From Suillus spraguei (lineage: Eukaryota; Basidiomycota; Agaricomycetes; Boletales; Suillaceae), in assembly GCA_016800925.1 (NCBI GenBank), contig JABCPU010000563.1:1-38494 (forward strand): a stretch of 38,494 nucleotides of DNA, written 5' to 3'. Positions 1 to 7,850 of this stretch are shown here, in pieces (within the stretch, counting starts at the first letter, position 1; every line of letters starts with the position of its first letter). Under the pieces are notes generated by a model. It saw nothing but the letters and a program-made list of their open reading frames with translations, was not told the origin of the DNA and ran no database searches. The translations under genes and the position numbers were made by a program.

Positions 1-290
1 TGAGGCAGGAGGAAGAGGAATCTTCTGACAGTGACTGATGATGTGTTTGATTGGTGTGGTTCGTTTGGTTCGTTTTGCAGTGACAAACATCTTTTATGTG
101 CATACAAATGTTCCGGCTATCATCCTTTCAATGATTTGATACAATGTTCCTAGATTATGCTGCTTTATGTCTTCATGATGATGTGGCTGATGTTGTTTCC
201 CTGAGAGGAGGTTGGTGATTGGTTGGTTGTTTAAAGTTATAGTGTTACAGTCTCCTTAGGGAACTGTGTCCATTGCTAGTGATGATATAT
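1..290. other. No confident gene; possible acidic CDS tail
   Basis: One plus frame at 3-38 reads as an acidic tail (E/S/D-rich, ending SSDSD and a stop), which could be the last codons of a gene lying outside the window. The rest is T/G-rich without a long reading frame. Nothing identifies a product. Confidence 0.25.
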
Positions 291-294
291 GATA

Positions 295-1680
295 TGAGTA
301 TAAAGACACGACCAGTCCCCTCAAGGAGCTGAATTGGATGGGCAACCTCACACAATGGTGTGAGACATCATGAGGCGTGAGACTTTCTTGTGGCACTATT
401 GATTTGTCAACAATCACACGGCCAGTCCCCTCAGGGAGCTGAATCTGATGCACAAACCTCCAATGGTTTAGGTGTGAGACGTGCTTGCAGCAATGTTGGT
501 ATTTGATATGTGAATCAGCACACAACCAGTCCCCTCAGGGAGCTGAATCTGCATGCGCACACGTCAGGTCATGACACTGGACCTGACTGAGGCATGAGAC
601 TCACTCGTGAGAATGTTGATGTGGCAGATATCTGATTTGGCATATGTGAGATGATCAGTCCCCTCAGGGAGCTGAATTTGCATGCACATATTGGTGATGT
701 GGCAGACATCTGATTTGGTATATGTCACATCACCTGTCCCCTCAGGCGGCTGAATTTGCATGCATGGATTGTTAATGTGGCAGATATCTGATTTGTCAGC
801 TGTGATAAGACAAGTCCCCTCAGGGAGCTGCATTTGAATGCACACATTGGTGAGGTGGCAGATATCTGATTTGTCAGCTGTCAGAGGACCAGTCCCCTGA
901 GGGAGCTGAATTTGAATGCATGCATTGTTAATGTGGCAGATATCTGATTTTTGAGCTGTCACACGACCAGTCCCCTCAGGGAGCTGAATATGCATGCACA
1001 TATGGGTGTTGTGGCGGACATCTGATTGTTGAGCTGCCACACGACCAGTCCCCTGAGGGAGCTGAATATGCATGCACATATGGGTGATGTGGCAGACATC
1101 TGATTTGGCAACTGTACCATGACCAGTCCCCTCAGGGAGCTGAATTTGCATGCATGCATTGTTAATGTGGCAGATATCTGATTTTTCAGCTGTCACACGA
1201 CCAATCCCCCCAGGGAGCTGAATGTGCATGCACATATTGGTGATGTGGCGGACATCTGATTTGGCGACTGTCACATGATCAGTCCGCTCAGGGAGCTGCA
1301 TCTGTATCCACACATTGGTGATGTGGCAGATATCTGATTTGGTGACTGTCACATGACCAGTCCCCTCAGGGAGCTGAATTTGCATGCATGCATTGTTAAT
1401 GTGGCAGATATCTGATTTTTGAGCTGTCACACGACCAGTCCCCTCAGGGAGCTGAATATGCATGCACATAGTGGTGATGTGGTGTACATCTGATGTGGGA
1501 TCTGTCACACGACCAGTCCCCTCAGGGAGCTGAATTTGCATGCATGCATTGTTAATGTGGCAAACATCTGATTGTTCAGCTGTCACACGACCAGTCCCCC
1601 CAGGGAGCTGAATGTGCATGCACATATTGGTGATGTGGAGGACATCTGATTTGGCGACTGTCACATGACCAGTCCCCTAT
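295..1680. repeat. Minisatellite, 76-79 bp units
   Basis: About 16 copies plus a truncated last one of a unit anchored by CAGTCCCCTCAGGGAGCTGA, followed by ATGCATGCACA-like and GTGGCAGATATCTGATT-like segments and ending GTCACACGAC. The first three copies are spaced about 110 bp and the later ones 76-79 bp, so the array seems to have homogenised to the right. Because many units are 78 bp (26 codons), the minus strand stays open for 366 codons (1664-564) with an internal 26-residue repeat. I treat that ORF as a by-product of unit length. The last unit breaks off at about 1678. Confidence 0.93.
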
Positions 1681-2475
1681 CATGCTAATTTCATTCTTGC
1701 AGGCCCTACCAAGGGCCATCTCATTTGGTCCTTTTGCCTGTTGGGCCTTGATCTAAAGTCCATGCAAAGCACCCGCGCAGCATTTGCGCTTAATCTCGCT
1801 TCATATCCATTTCTCGCTAAAATCTGCACGGTCAATCAGTGTACCCTCACATTTGTGGAGGGTATAATCAAAATCATGCAGAATCGCGCCAAGGCGCACT
1901 CATTACGCACATTATACATTATGTTATGTTGTAGACTCTCTCTGCAACCCCCATTGCCTCACCTTGGCACATGCTCAATTTGCAGCGCGCCATCCAAGAA
2001 TTTATTCCACCTGTTAGGAGCCCGCCCTCCTGTAGAGAAGTAGAAGAGTTTTTTAATAAAGAACCAAGCGCCCCAAGCGCACCAGCCCTCCTTCCTCACT
2101 ATCTATTATCCGACTCTCATCCACATCAACAAAAACAACAAAAATATTATGGACTCATGCCCACATAACCCCGTAAGATATCATCCTCTCTTCGAGCGCA
2201 TGATGTGGCACCATGCCCTTTGTTGACCTTAGAACGCGCCTCATGCGCACGACTTTCCCATGCATCGTGCACTACATGCGCGGTATTCTCGCACACAGGA
2301 AGGAATAGATGTTTAGAAGCTGAACAAAGAAGCCAAGTCGGATTGGACGTCGGCATAGTTTACCATTTTTCGCATTTTTGCATATAGTGTATTGCACACT
2401 TTATTAAAGTTCTTTTTGAAGCATCATAGGTCACGTCATGCATACGAGCACAGCATGGCAGCTGCAAATTTTATA
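1681..2475. other. Intergenic; no recognised gene
   Basis: Contains only short ORFs in unrelated frames. The stretch 2160-2300 has several repeats of ATGCGC/GCGCATG words and could be a regulatory region or an old LTR, but no paired terminal repeat, primer site or polyprotein is visible, so no element is called. Confidence 0.4.
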
Positions 2476-3237
2476 AAATCTTCGCATTAATAGATACATT
2501 CATCCAGTTCACTGCATTAGGATGTGTATTCCTTGCTGTGTATAGTGGGATTCAAGTTGATGTGGGCAGACATAGCGCCCATCTAAATGCTCGATCTACA
2601 GTGGTCTTCAGTGTGATTCCCTTAATCTTTACTGCACTTTCAAGTCCCAATCCAGTCCTCCGATCCCCGACGCTCGTAGATCCCATTGTTACACCATATG
2701 ACAGTCCAACATATCCTCTCCATATCCTAAATTAAACCCAGTCCAAGACTGGTATTGTAGTGGTGGGTGAGATATTACCTCCAGCTGACAGGAGCTCGAT
2801 TCCTCTTCACTCTATCCCTTACCTTCGAGTATCTCACTCGTTGTTGGGAGGTGTATGGATCGGGGACCAAGTCGCCACAATCGACAGTTTTCCTCCATTG
2901 ACTGACCAAGATATTACTCCTTTAGGAGATTCAATCTACTGCGCATTTGTTCTTCAGAAGGCGGTGCGACTTGTCAGTGGTACCCCATAAGGAACGAAGG
3001 GAGAGCGCAATGATGCACTTATAAGGTAGGTAATGAGTCTGGTTGATGCGCTAGCAGGAGTGATGACTTTGACAAACAGCGGCCTTGGCACTGGTATCTC
3101 CATTCGCCCAATATGGCAACAACTATTGAAAAATCAATCCTGCTGTTTATGATGCTGCACGTCAGTATTTTGGCCTATCGGATCCTGGTATCAATAATAT
3201 GTTTCTGCAGGATGCGAGAGGATGGGTCCAATAGTTA
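2476..3237 (+). pseudogene. SAM-dependent methyltransferase (spermidine-synthase-like), broken
   Basis: The plus frame opens with a hydrophobic stretch (FIQFTALGCVFLAVYSG) like the membrane-anchored N-terminus of fungal polyamine-synthase-like methyltransferases. It continues through HSLLGGVWIGD, LGDSIYCAFVLQ and, after an intron (about 3026-3080, GTAGGT...AACAG), the SAM-binding GLGTGIS motif. The next conserved block (PAVYDAARQYFGL...FLQDARGWV, 3144-3235) is in another frame. In-frame stops lie at 2733-2735 and 2988-2990, and a frameshift plus a short deletion fall between GLGTGIS and PAVYDAARQYF. The acidic SAM-binding residue (normally VEIDP) has become IEK-like. The start is uncertain. 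Family assignment is from motif memory; the disruptions are seen directly. Confidence 0.7.
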
Positions 3238-3369
3238 GAGACCGAGGTCACTGCTGAACCCCTTGGGGTGAGAAAAACAACTCTCATTGCAACCAGACAT
3301 CACTGCAGTCATGGTTAGGTAAACTGGCAATGTGTAGGTTGGCAGGCTCTTCCTCGCTACTGAAGTCAT

Positions 3370-3977
3370 CTTGCATCCAGCAAATTTGAGAGTTGGACAG
3401 CCTGCCCAATCTCACGGACCAACTTGTCATTCTCGGGATGTCGAGCAGCGCCCTCCAGAATAAGACCTACAGGTGTTATTTAAATTTGGCGAGAAAGTGG
3501 GAAAAGAAACCACGTACCATCCACAATGAATGCACCAGGATCTTTCATCTGGCTGATGTCGAGGGGCAGGTGAAGTGTCCATCGTTTGCGATGCGTCACA
3601 GCTTGACGAGTGGCTGCTTTGGGCAAGAGCAGTTCATCAAGCCACGCCTACACACCAGAAATATTTTTTTGCACACTCGGTATGCCATCGAGCTGAGACA
3701 ATTGATGAGCCAGATATAGAATCCACTCTGACATGAACATGGCCTTTGACACCTTGTATCTCCTCCAGTGAGAATGAATAGTTCGTAATATAGATCCATA
3801 TTCGACAGAGAAGGGCGGCAACAAAGAACCTTGCGTCAGGGAGCTCCTCAAAGTTCGCAGGTGGTATGTTTGTTTCAGTTCCACATCGCACACCTTTCCG
3901 ATGACTACCAGGTCCTTGCAAATGTGGTCGAGAAGTTTGCATCCGAAACACTGCATCAGGAAATTCACACATTCCTT
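3370..3977 (-). pseudogene. Cytoplasmic dynein heavy chain, C-terminal fragment
   Basis: The minus strand carries the end of the dynein motor heavy chain in the expected order: DLVVIGKVCDVELKQTYHLRTL, then WRRYKVSKAM, LAHQLSQLD, an ATRQAVTHRKRW block and DPGAFIVDG. An intron (GTACGT...CTGTAG, about 3510-3460) precedes GLILEGAA. Only the last roughly 190 residues of a protein of more than 4,000 are present. An in-frame TAG at 3650-3648 sits before the ATRQA block, and the final residues before the expected terminus are frame-shifted. The AAA+ motor core is absent, so this cannot encode a functional motor. The retained intron shows a DNA-level copy. Confidence 0.75.
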
Positions 3978-4226
3978 GACGTGCCCTTATGCGGACTTAT
4001 TTACACTTAACTGCCTTGGTGAAATTGAATCTACTTGTCCAAAATTTCAATGTGAATGAATTCAGAAAAAAAAAGTTGAGATATATTAATATACATGTTT
4101 TATTGTATTTCGCACTCAAAAAATATAAGATATGCCAGGTGAATGATGTGAGAGAGAGCAAACAAGTTTTGAGATAAGTGAGTTAAGCTGATTAAGCATG
4201 TTAAGGAATGTGTGAATTTCCTGATG
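3954..4226. repeat. 24-bp perfect inverted repeat around 225 bp
   Basis: The 24 bp at 4203-4226 (AAGGAATGTGTGAATTTCCT plus GATG) is exactly the reverse complement of 3954-3977, at the 5' limit of the dynein fragment. The A/T-rich interval 3978-4202 has no recognised coding content. The arms mark a rearrangement junction. Confidence 0.9.
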
Positions 4227-4793
4227 TGGGATAAAAGTCTCGAAACCTTGATGAGCTGCTTCCAGTGTCTATCCTACAGTGCCTCCAATTTCAACTCCAA
4301 AATGACCCAGTTCAACTTTCAAACAAGAGTCCATGCAGAGTACCTCCTGGATGTATTCGGACGCTGCGCACTGCAGGATCAAACAAACCAAAAGGGCTTT
4401 GGGGGTAGAGAGTGCGCAGCAATTGTTGAGACGATGGCCTGGCCAAATGGACAGGCAGTGTCCTTCAGAACATGTGATGGGGAGAGGAAGTCAAAGGTGT
4501 CGTTGAAGTTGTCGTCGAAGCGCGTTGTCACTGCTATGAGTGCAAGATTGGAAAAGTGGGAAGAGGATGTGGCTGGCCTTTTGCGGTTCCTCAAAAGCCA
4601 AGAAAGAGAGGACATTACGACAGAGAGCGGTTTGTTTGACATTGACTGTAGTGTTGTTAGTAGATTCATAGAGCGGTTAGAGCTGGACGTACATGAGATG
4701 AAAAAAAAGAAAAACTGCAAAAGTACACTATTAGGAAACCCCGCAACCAGCTTCTTGACACCAAAGGGGCATTCGCGTACACTTCATAAGTGA
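4212..4793 (+). CDS. Unassigned 193-aa ORF
   Basis: Longest open frame in the 4-5 kb area. I do not recognise the product. The central and C-terminal parts look protein-like: a charged helical stretch (RLEKWEEDVAGLLRFLKSQ...) followed by RFIERLELDVHEMKKKK. There is no signal peptide or membrane segment. The first codons lie in the 24-bp inverted repeat shared with the dynein fragment, so the apparent start is borrowed sequence and the true gene, if any, is probably 5'-truncated. It may be a chance ORF. Confidence 0.3.
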   Translation: MNFLMWDKSLETLMSCFQCLSYSASNFNSKMTQFNFQTRVHAEYLLDVFGRCALQDQTNQKGFGGRECAAIVETMAWPNGQAVSFRTCDGERKSKVSLKLSSKRVVTAMSARLEKWEEDVAGLLRFLKSQEREDITTESGLFDIDCSVVSRFIERLELDVHEMKKKKNCKSTLLGNPATSFLTPKGHSRTLHK

Positions 4794-4900
4794 CTGTCAA
4801 AATCATCCCCCAAGGCACTGGCATATAGTAGTGACCTAGAAGAAAAAAAGGTGAGGGACCGTGCTTTGCTTAATGACACTGCTTACATAACCTATGTTCC

Positions 4901-5107
4901 ACCGTTTGCAGCCTGTGAGTGTGTTAATTCTCTTTGAAGCTGGATCTATGCTGACCGAAGTCGTCGCTCACCGTTTGCAGCTTGTGAGTGGGTCAATCCT
5001 GCTTGGAGCTCGAGCCATACTGATTGAAGTCGTTGCCTACCGTTCGCCGTATATGAGTGCGTCGATCCTCGTTCGAGCTCGAGCCATGCTGATTTCAAGA
5101 CGTCGAT
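4901..5107 (+). repeat. Three 69-bp tandem repeats
   Basis: Units begin at 4901, 4970 and 5039 with ACCGTTTGCAG (third copy ACCGTTCGCCG) and continue with a GTGAGTG...GAGCTCGAGCCAT core. The period is a multiple of three, so the plus frame reads as three 23-residue repeats (RLQ.VS..IL..A.A.L.EVVA). The third copy is most diverged. Confidence 0.85.
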
Positions 5108-5142
5108 GTGAGAGTATGGATGGTCCATAGTGTGCATTTTCA

Positions 5143-5460
5143 TTGCTGTACAGGCGAAAATCACTAACCAGCACGCCACTTTTCTTATACTGGTCTCTGC
5201 GAGGGTTGTGCTCTCGCAAGTGTTTGAGAACGTATCAGATAGCCCTACCAGCCGGGTCAAATATGTATTCCCTCTTCCAGCGAGCGCTGCCACTCGTGCT
5301 TCTAAGCTCAAGCATGCCGACAGCCGTGTTATTGTCGGTGTCACCAAGGAAAAGTTAGAGACGACAGTATGACTGGCACATTTTGATGATACTGGATGAG
5401 CACTGATGGAGTTCAAAAGCCAGACACCCTTCGTGAACGATGTGCATGACATTACAACAT
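5143..5460 (+). pseudogene. VIT-domain (vault/inter-alpha-trypsin) protein fragment
   Basis: The plus frame gives AKITNQHATF...LSQVFENVSDSP, KYVFPLPASAA and HADSRVIVGVTKEK. These match in order the beta-sandwich signature of VIT domains (tandem beta strands, Y-x-FP-[VL]-P, then a D-R-x-I-x-G-x-x-x-EK block), which usually precede a vWA domain in fungal proteins. An in-frame stop follows shortly (TGA at 5370-5372) and another lies near 5396. The downstream stretch to 5863 has a weakly protein-like frame that may be more of the same decayed gene before it is cut by the duplicated block at 5864. No vWA MIDAS motif (DxSxS) is visible. Confidence 0.55.
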
Positions 5461-5863
5461 CTAAAAGGGCGGAAACGTGCTGGTTTCCTTTGAGCGCAAG
5501 GTACTGAGAGCCATGATATCTTTACACCCTCTGATCACTCATCGTATTTGCAGACGCCTCCGCAGTTGTGGAAGATGGAACTGGTACGGGATGCTAGAGG
5601 TCGTGAACACAATTCATATGCACAAGTCGCTAGGCTACTTCTCCGTCATACGTATCTGCCCAAAGCTCGGGTGGATATGGCAGGATTTACATACAAAGAT
5701 CTAAGGCATGCTCACGGTCTGAAATGAAGGTCCACGTTGACGATAGAAATGGTGGACATGCCCACTTCTGCGCATCCTTCAGGTGTCAACTTAAAGCGAA
5801 ATACGACACTTGAAAAGACGGAGGGACAAGACGTAAAGTACCAGCACAACACTTTACTCAATC

Positions 5864-6913
5864 GCAACCGCATTGCTGAGCGCTTCAATGACAGGGACGA
5901 GATAGAAGATAGGTCGAGTGCCAACCATAGTGATGCACGGAATAGTATAGTCATGGCATCAAGGGGGGGAGTGATCTGAGGATCCGTTTCTCATTGTTGT
6001 CTTGATACGCGGCAATCGCTTCTGCAATGACCTGTGGTTCTGGATAAGACCTACTGAATACGGTTTTGTCATCTTGCAAAACAAGCAAGATCATCGATCG
6101 CAGATCGAGCAGACACACATCTGTTTCGGCAACTCGCTGGTTATCGCCACAGATCCGTAGTGGATTATTATGACGTGCGGTGAGGATTAAGCTACGTTCA
6201 ACGAAGCCGAGTATCTGAAGAGTTTTCTGAGCAAACGCGTCAATGAAACTTTCTTGAGTGACATTGGTAGCCAGGTCAAGATGGCCTAGATATTCGAAAA
6301 CGGCGTCTGAGATATTCTCGTCATTAAGGCTGGGATTAAGGAGGGATGGATCTACACCCTCCAAGGGCGTTCCATGGTTTTGACGAAGAAACTGTTCAGG
6401 CGACTGAGGCGTGACGGTGATGTTGTATGCCATGAGATCGTTGAAAGTCCAATCCAGACTTTGCAGACCGGATAAGGCGAGCACCGTCAACCATTTGCGA
6501 TTGCACCTTTTAGGAGAGAGATCAAGGGAATATTAAGAACCCTATGATATTGATGAGCAAAACTCTCTCACCTAAGACCTAGCTGTTTCGTGTTTACTTG
6601 AGAGTTGTACAACAAGGGGCCATCAGCAAAACCGGAACCAGAGTTGTCCGGCAGCTCCCGGGAGGACTCTCACGCCACGTTGCTGACTTCACCATCGGTT
6701 GTCTTACATGACTCTGTGAATGCGTCAAATATTTTATCAATAATTATTCGAAGACCAAGAATCTTTAAGTCTTAATAAGCCGTTGCTTTATTAGCGTCTT
6801 AAGCTTATACTATCATTACAGGGAGCAGACTCGGAAAGAACGTCACCTCGGGAACAACAGATACGATTCAAAAGTACAATGACGTCTTCGATAGGCTTAT
6901 GCAAAGCTTCTGG
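5864..6913. repeat. Segmental duplication, copy A, left block
   Basis: This block is repeated in the same orientation at 23867-24924 with small indels and scattered substitutions. Homology starts at GCAACCGCATTGC and stops at AAGCTTCTGG on the right. The right junction differs between copies: here flanking sequence of the same minus-strand frame continues, whereas in copy B XRN1 coding sequence begins at once. Confidence 0.92.
5890..6490 (-). pseudogene. PD-(D/E)XK-like protein of unknown role, copy A
   Basis: A 179-residue minus frame reads WTFNDLMAYNITVTPQSPEQF, then PSLLNPSLNDENISDAVFEYLGHL, RICGDNQRVAETDVC, LLVLQDDK and PEPQVIAEAIAAYQDNN. The spacing of the ETDV aspartate to the D-D-K motif, followed by a Q...Y helix, resembles the active site of restriction-endonuclease-fold proteins. 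I infer that fold and do not claim a named family. The frame ends at SLPPLMP, where a C-run frameshift separates it from the next conserved segment (MTI...). The 3' part still present in copy B (TGQYPEAKTMV...EYRRVAFEHF) is cut off here at 5864. Confidence 0.55.
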
Positions 6914-7009
6914 GACCAGGTTGCTTCCGATGTAGTCATACCCGTCCATGACATGGCTATACATGTCCATGATATGGGTAAGTGTTCGAACGTCCTCGTC
7001 ACTTGGCAT
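6791..7009 (-). CDS. Unassigned 72-aa frame upstream of nuclease-like copy A
   Basis: The minus frame reads PEALHKPIEDVIVLLNRICCSRGDVLSES and is shared with copy B (24960-24754). It may be an upstream exon of the nuclease-like gene, since it lies on the same strand about 300 nt upstream of the main frame with AT-rich sequence between. No homology is recognised, and the link is inference from position only. Confidence 0.3.
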   Translation of the reverse strand: MPSDEDVRTLTHIMDMYSHVMDGYDYIGSNLVPEALHKPIEDVIVLLNRICCSRGDVLSESAPCNDSISLRR

Positions 7010-7316
7010 ATATTCACACCTTTTTAGAAGAAATCGGGCCTCGGCGGTATGATATTGCAGATGGCGCAGGACTAGATACCAGAAAAGAATGCCTCGAAGG
7101 GACGCGCACGGAAATCCTATCCCAGATCACGGACTTGGTCAGCAGCACTGGGGACAACGTTCCAGGCGTGCTGCGGATATCTGGCCCTGCAGGCAAAGAC
7201 AAATCGGCCATCGCCCTTTGGTCGGTGCTCTCTTTGTTGGCGCTCTCTTTGATTGGCGTTCGGGTTCCTGTTCGTGGACGCCAGTGTCAAGAAAACACAT
7301 CTCCTACTCTTGATTA
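6990..7316 (+). pseudogene. NACHT/STAND NTPase N-terminal fragment (NLR-like)
   Basis: The plus frame reads LDTRKECLEGTRTEILSQIT, then VPGVLRISGPAGKDKSAIA. This is the stretch just before and including the Walker A P-loop of basidiomycete NACHT NTPases, whose usual form is SGPAGKGKSAIAHTIA. Two things are abnormal: the P-loop has D in place of the second glycine (GKDKS), and the frame leaves the family consensus straight after SAIA, ending at 7316. The Walker B region, sensor and repeat domains are missing. Such proteins act as heterokaryon-incompatibility or innate-immunity receptors. This remnant cannot. Confidence 0.65.
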
Positions 7317-7319
7317 AGG

Positions 7320-7796
7320 TGCGTCATTCTTGTCTGGTGTGGTCGCTACTTACGTGGCGGCCGTCAGGCCATCGCCCTTTTTAATGCAAATTAACATGAG
7401 GAGGAAATTATGCGTGTCCAAAAATGCTGGAGGGCAAACTGTAACCAGCGAGACCGCCCTTCAGCTCCCACTCACTTACTACGGTCCAAGTGTGAGTGGT
7501 TTTGTTTGCACATTCGTTTCTATGGCCGAAGAAATGTGCTTCAAGATAACTATACATTGTGTACTATACTGATGCCCTCACCTTCCAGATTCCCTCAGGC
7601 AGTGACGGCGCTTGGACTTACGGTGGTCTCACCTCGCCAGCAGCTTCCACTTCCTCTCTAACGTCCTCTCCTACCGTGACATCCTCCACCTTCACCCTAA
7701 CATCATCCTATCTGCATCGTCTTCATCATCCTATCAGTCTACATCTACATCCCCTTCCACCTCTGCAACATCAAATCATTTTTTGAACGCAATTGC
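7320..7796. other. No recognised gene; pyrimidine-rich stretch
   Basis: 7640-7780 is C/T-rich and gives serine/threonine/proline-rich frames in more than one phase, so the ORFs there are compositional. No domain or intron structure is recognised. Confidence 0.35.
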
Positions 7797-7850
7797 CTAT
7801 GTCATACTAGGACGACTACAGGGGCGCGGACGAAAGACCGTACACCATAG
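7797..7850 (+). repeat. 54-bp inverted repeat, left arm
   Basis: Begins CTATGTCATACTAGG and ends CCGTACACCATAG. It is the reverse complement of 10919-10972 with one mismatch and recurs at 35793-35846 with a few transitions. The unit's own ends are near-inverted (CTATG...CATAG). XRN1 coding sequence starts at the next base, 7851. Confidence 0.92.

Noticed and set aside
564..1664. 366-codon minus ORF taken as a repeat protein gene
   Set aside because: The open frame is explained by a repeat period divisible by three. There is no convincing start context, intron or non-repeat domain.
295..1680. CRISPR-like array
   Set aside because: The whole unit is repeated, with no unique spacers, and the genome is eukaryotic.
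1741..2470. Solo LTR of a retrotransposon
   Set aside because: There is no second LTR, TG...CA ends with target duplication, primer-binding site or polyprotein remnant to support it.
4946..5452. 168-aa minus ORF
   Set aside because: It is antisense to the VIT-like frame and the 69-bp repeats, and shows no protein-like conservation.
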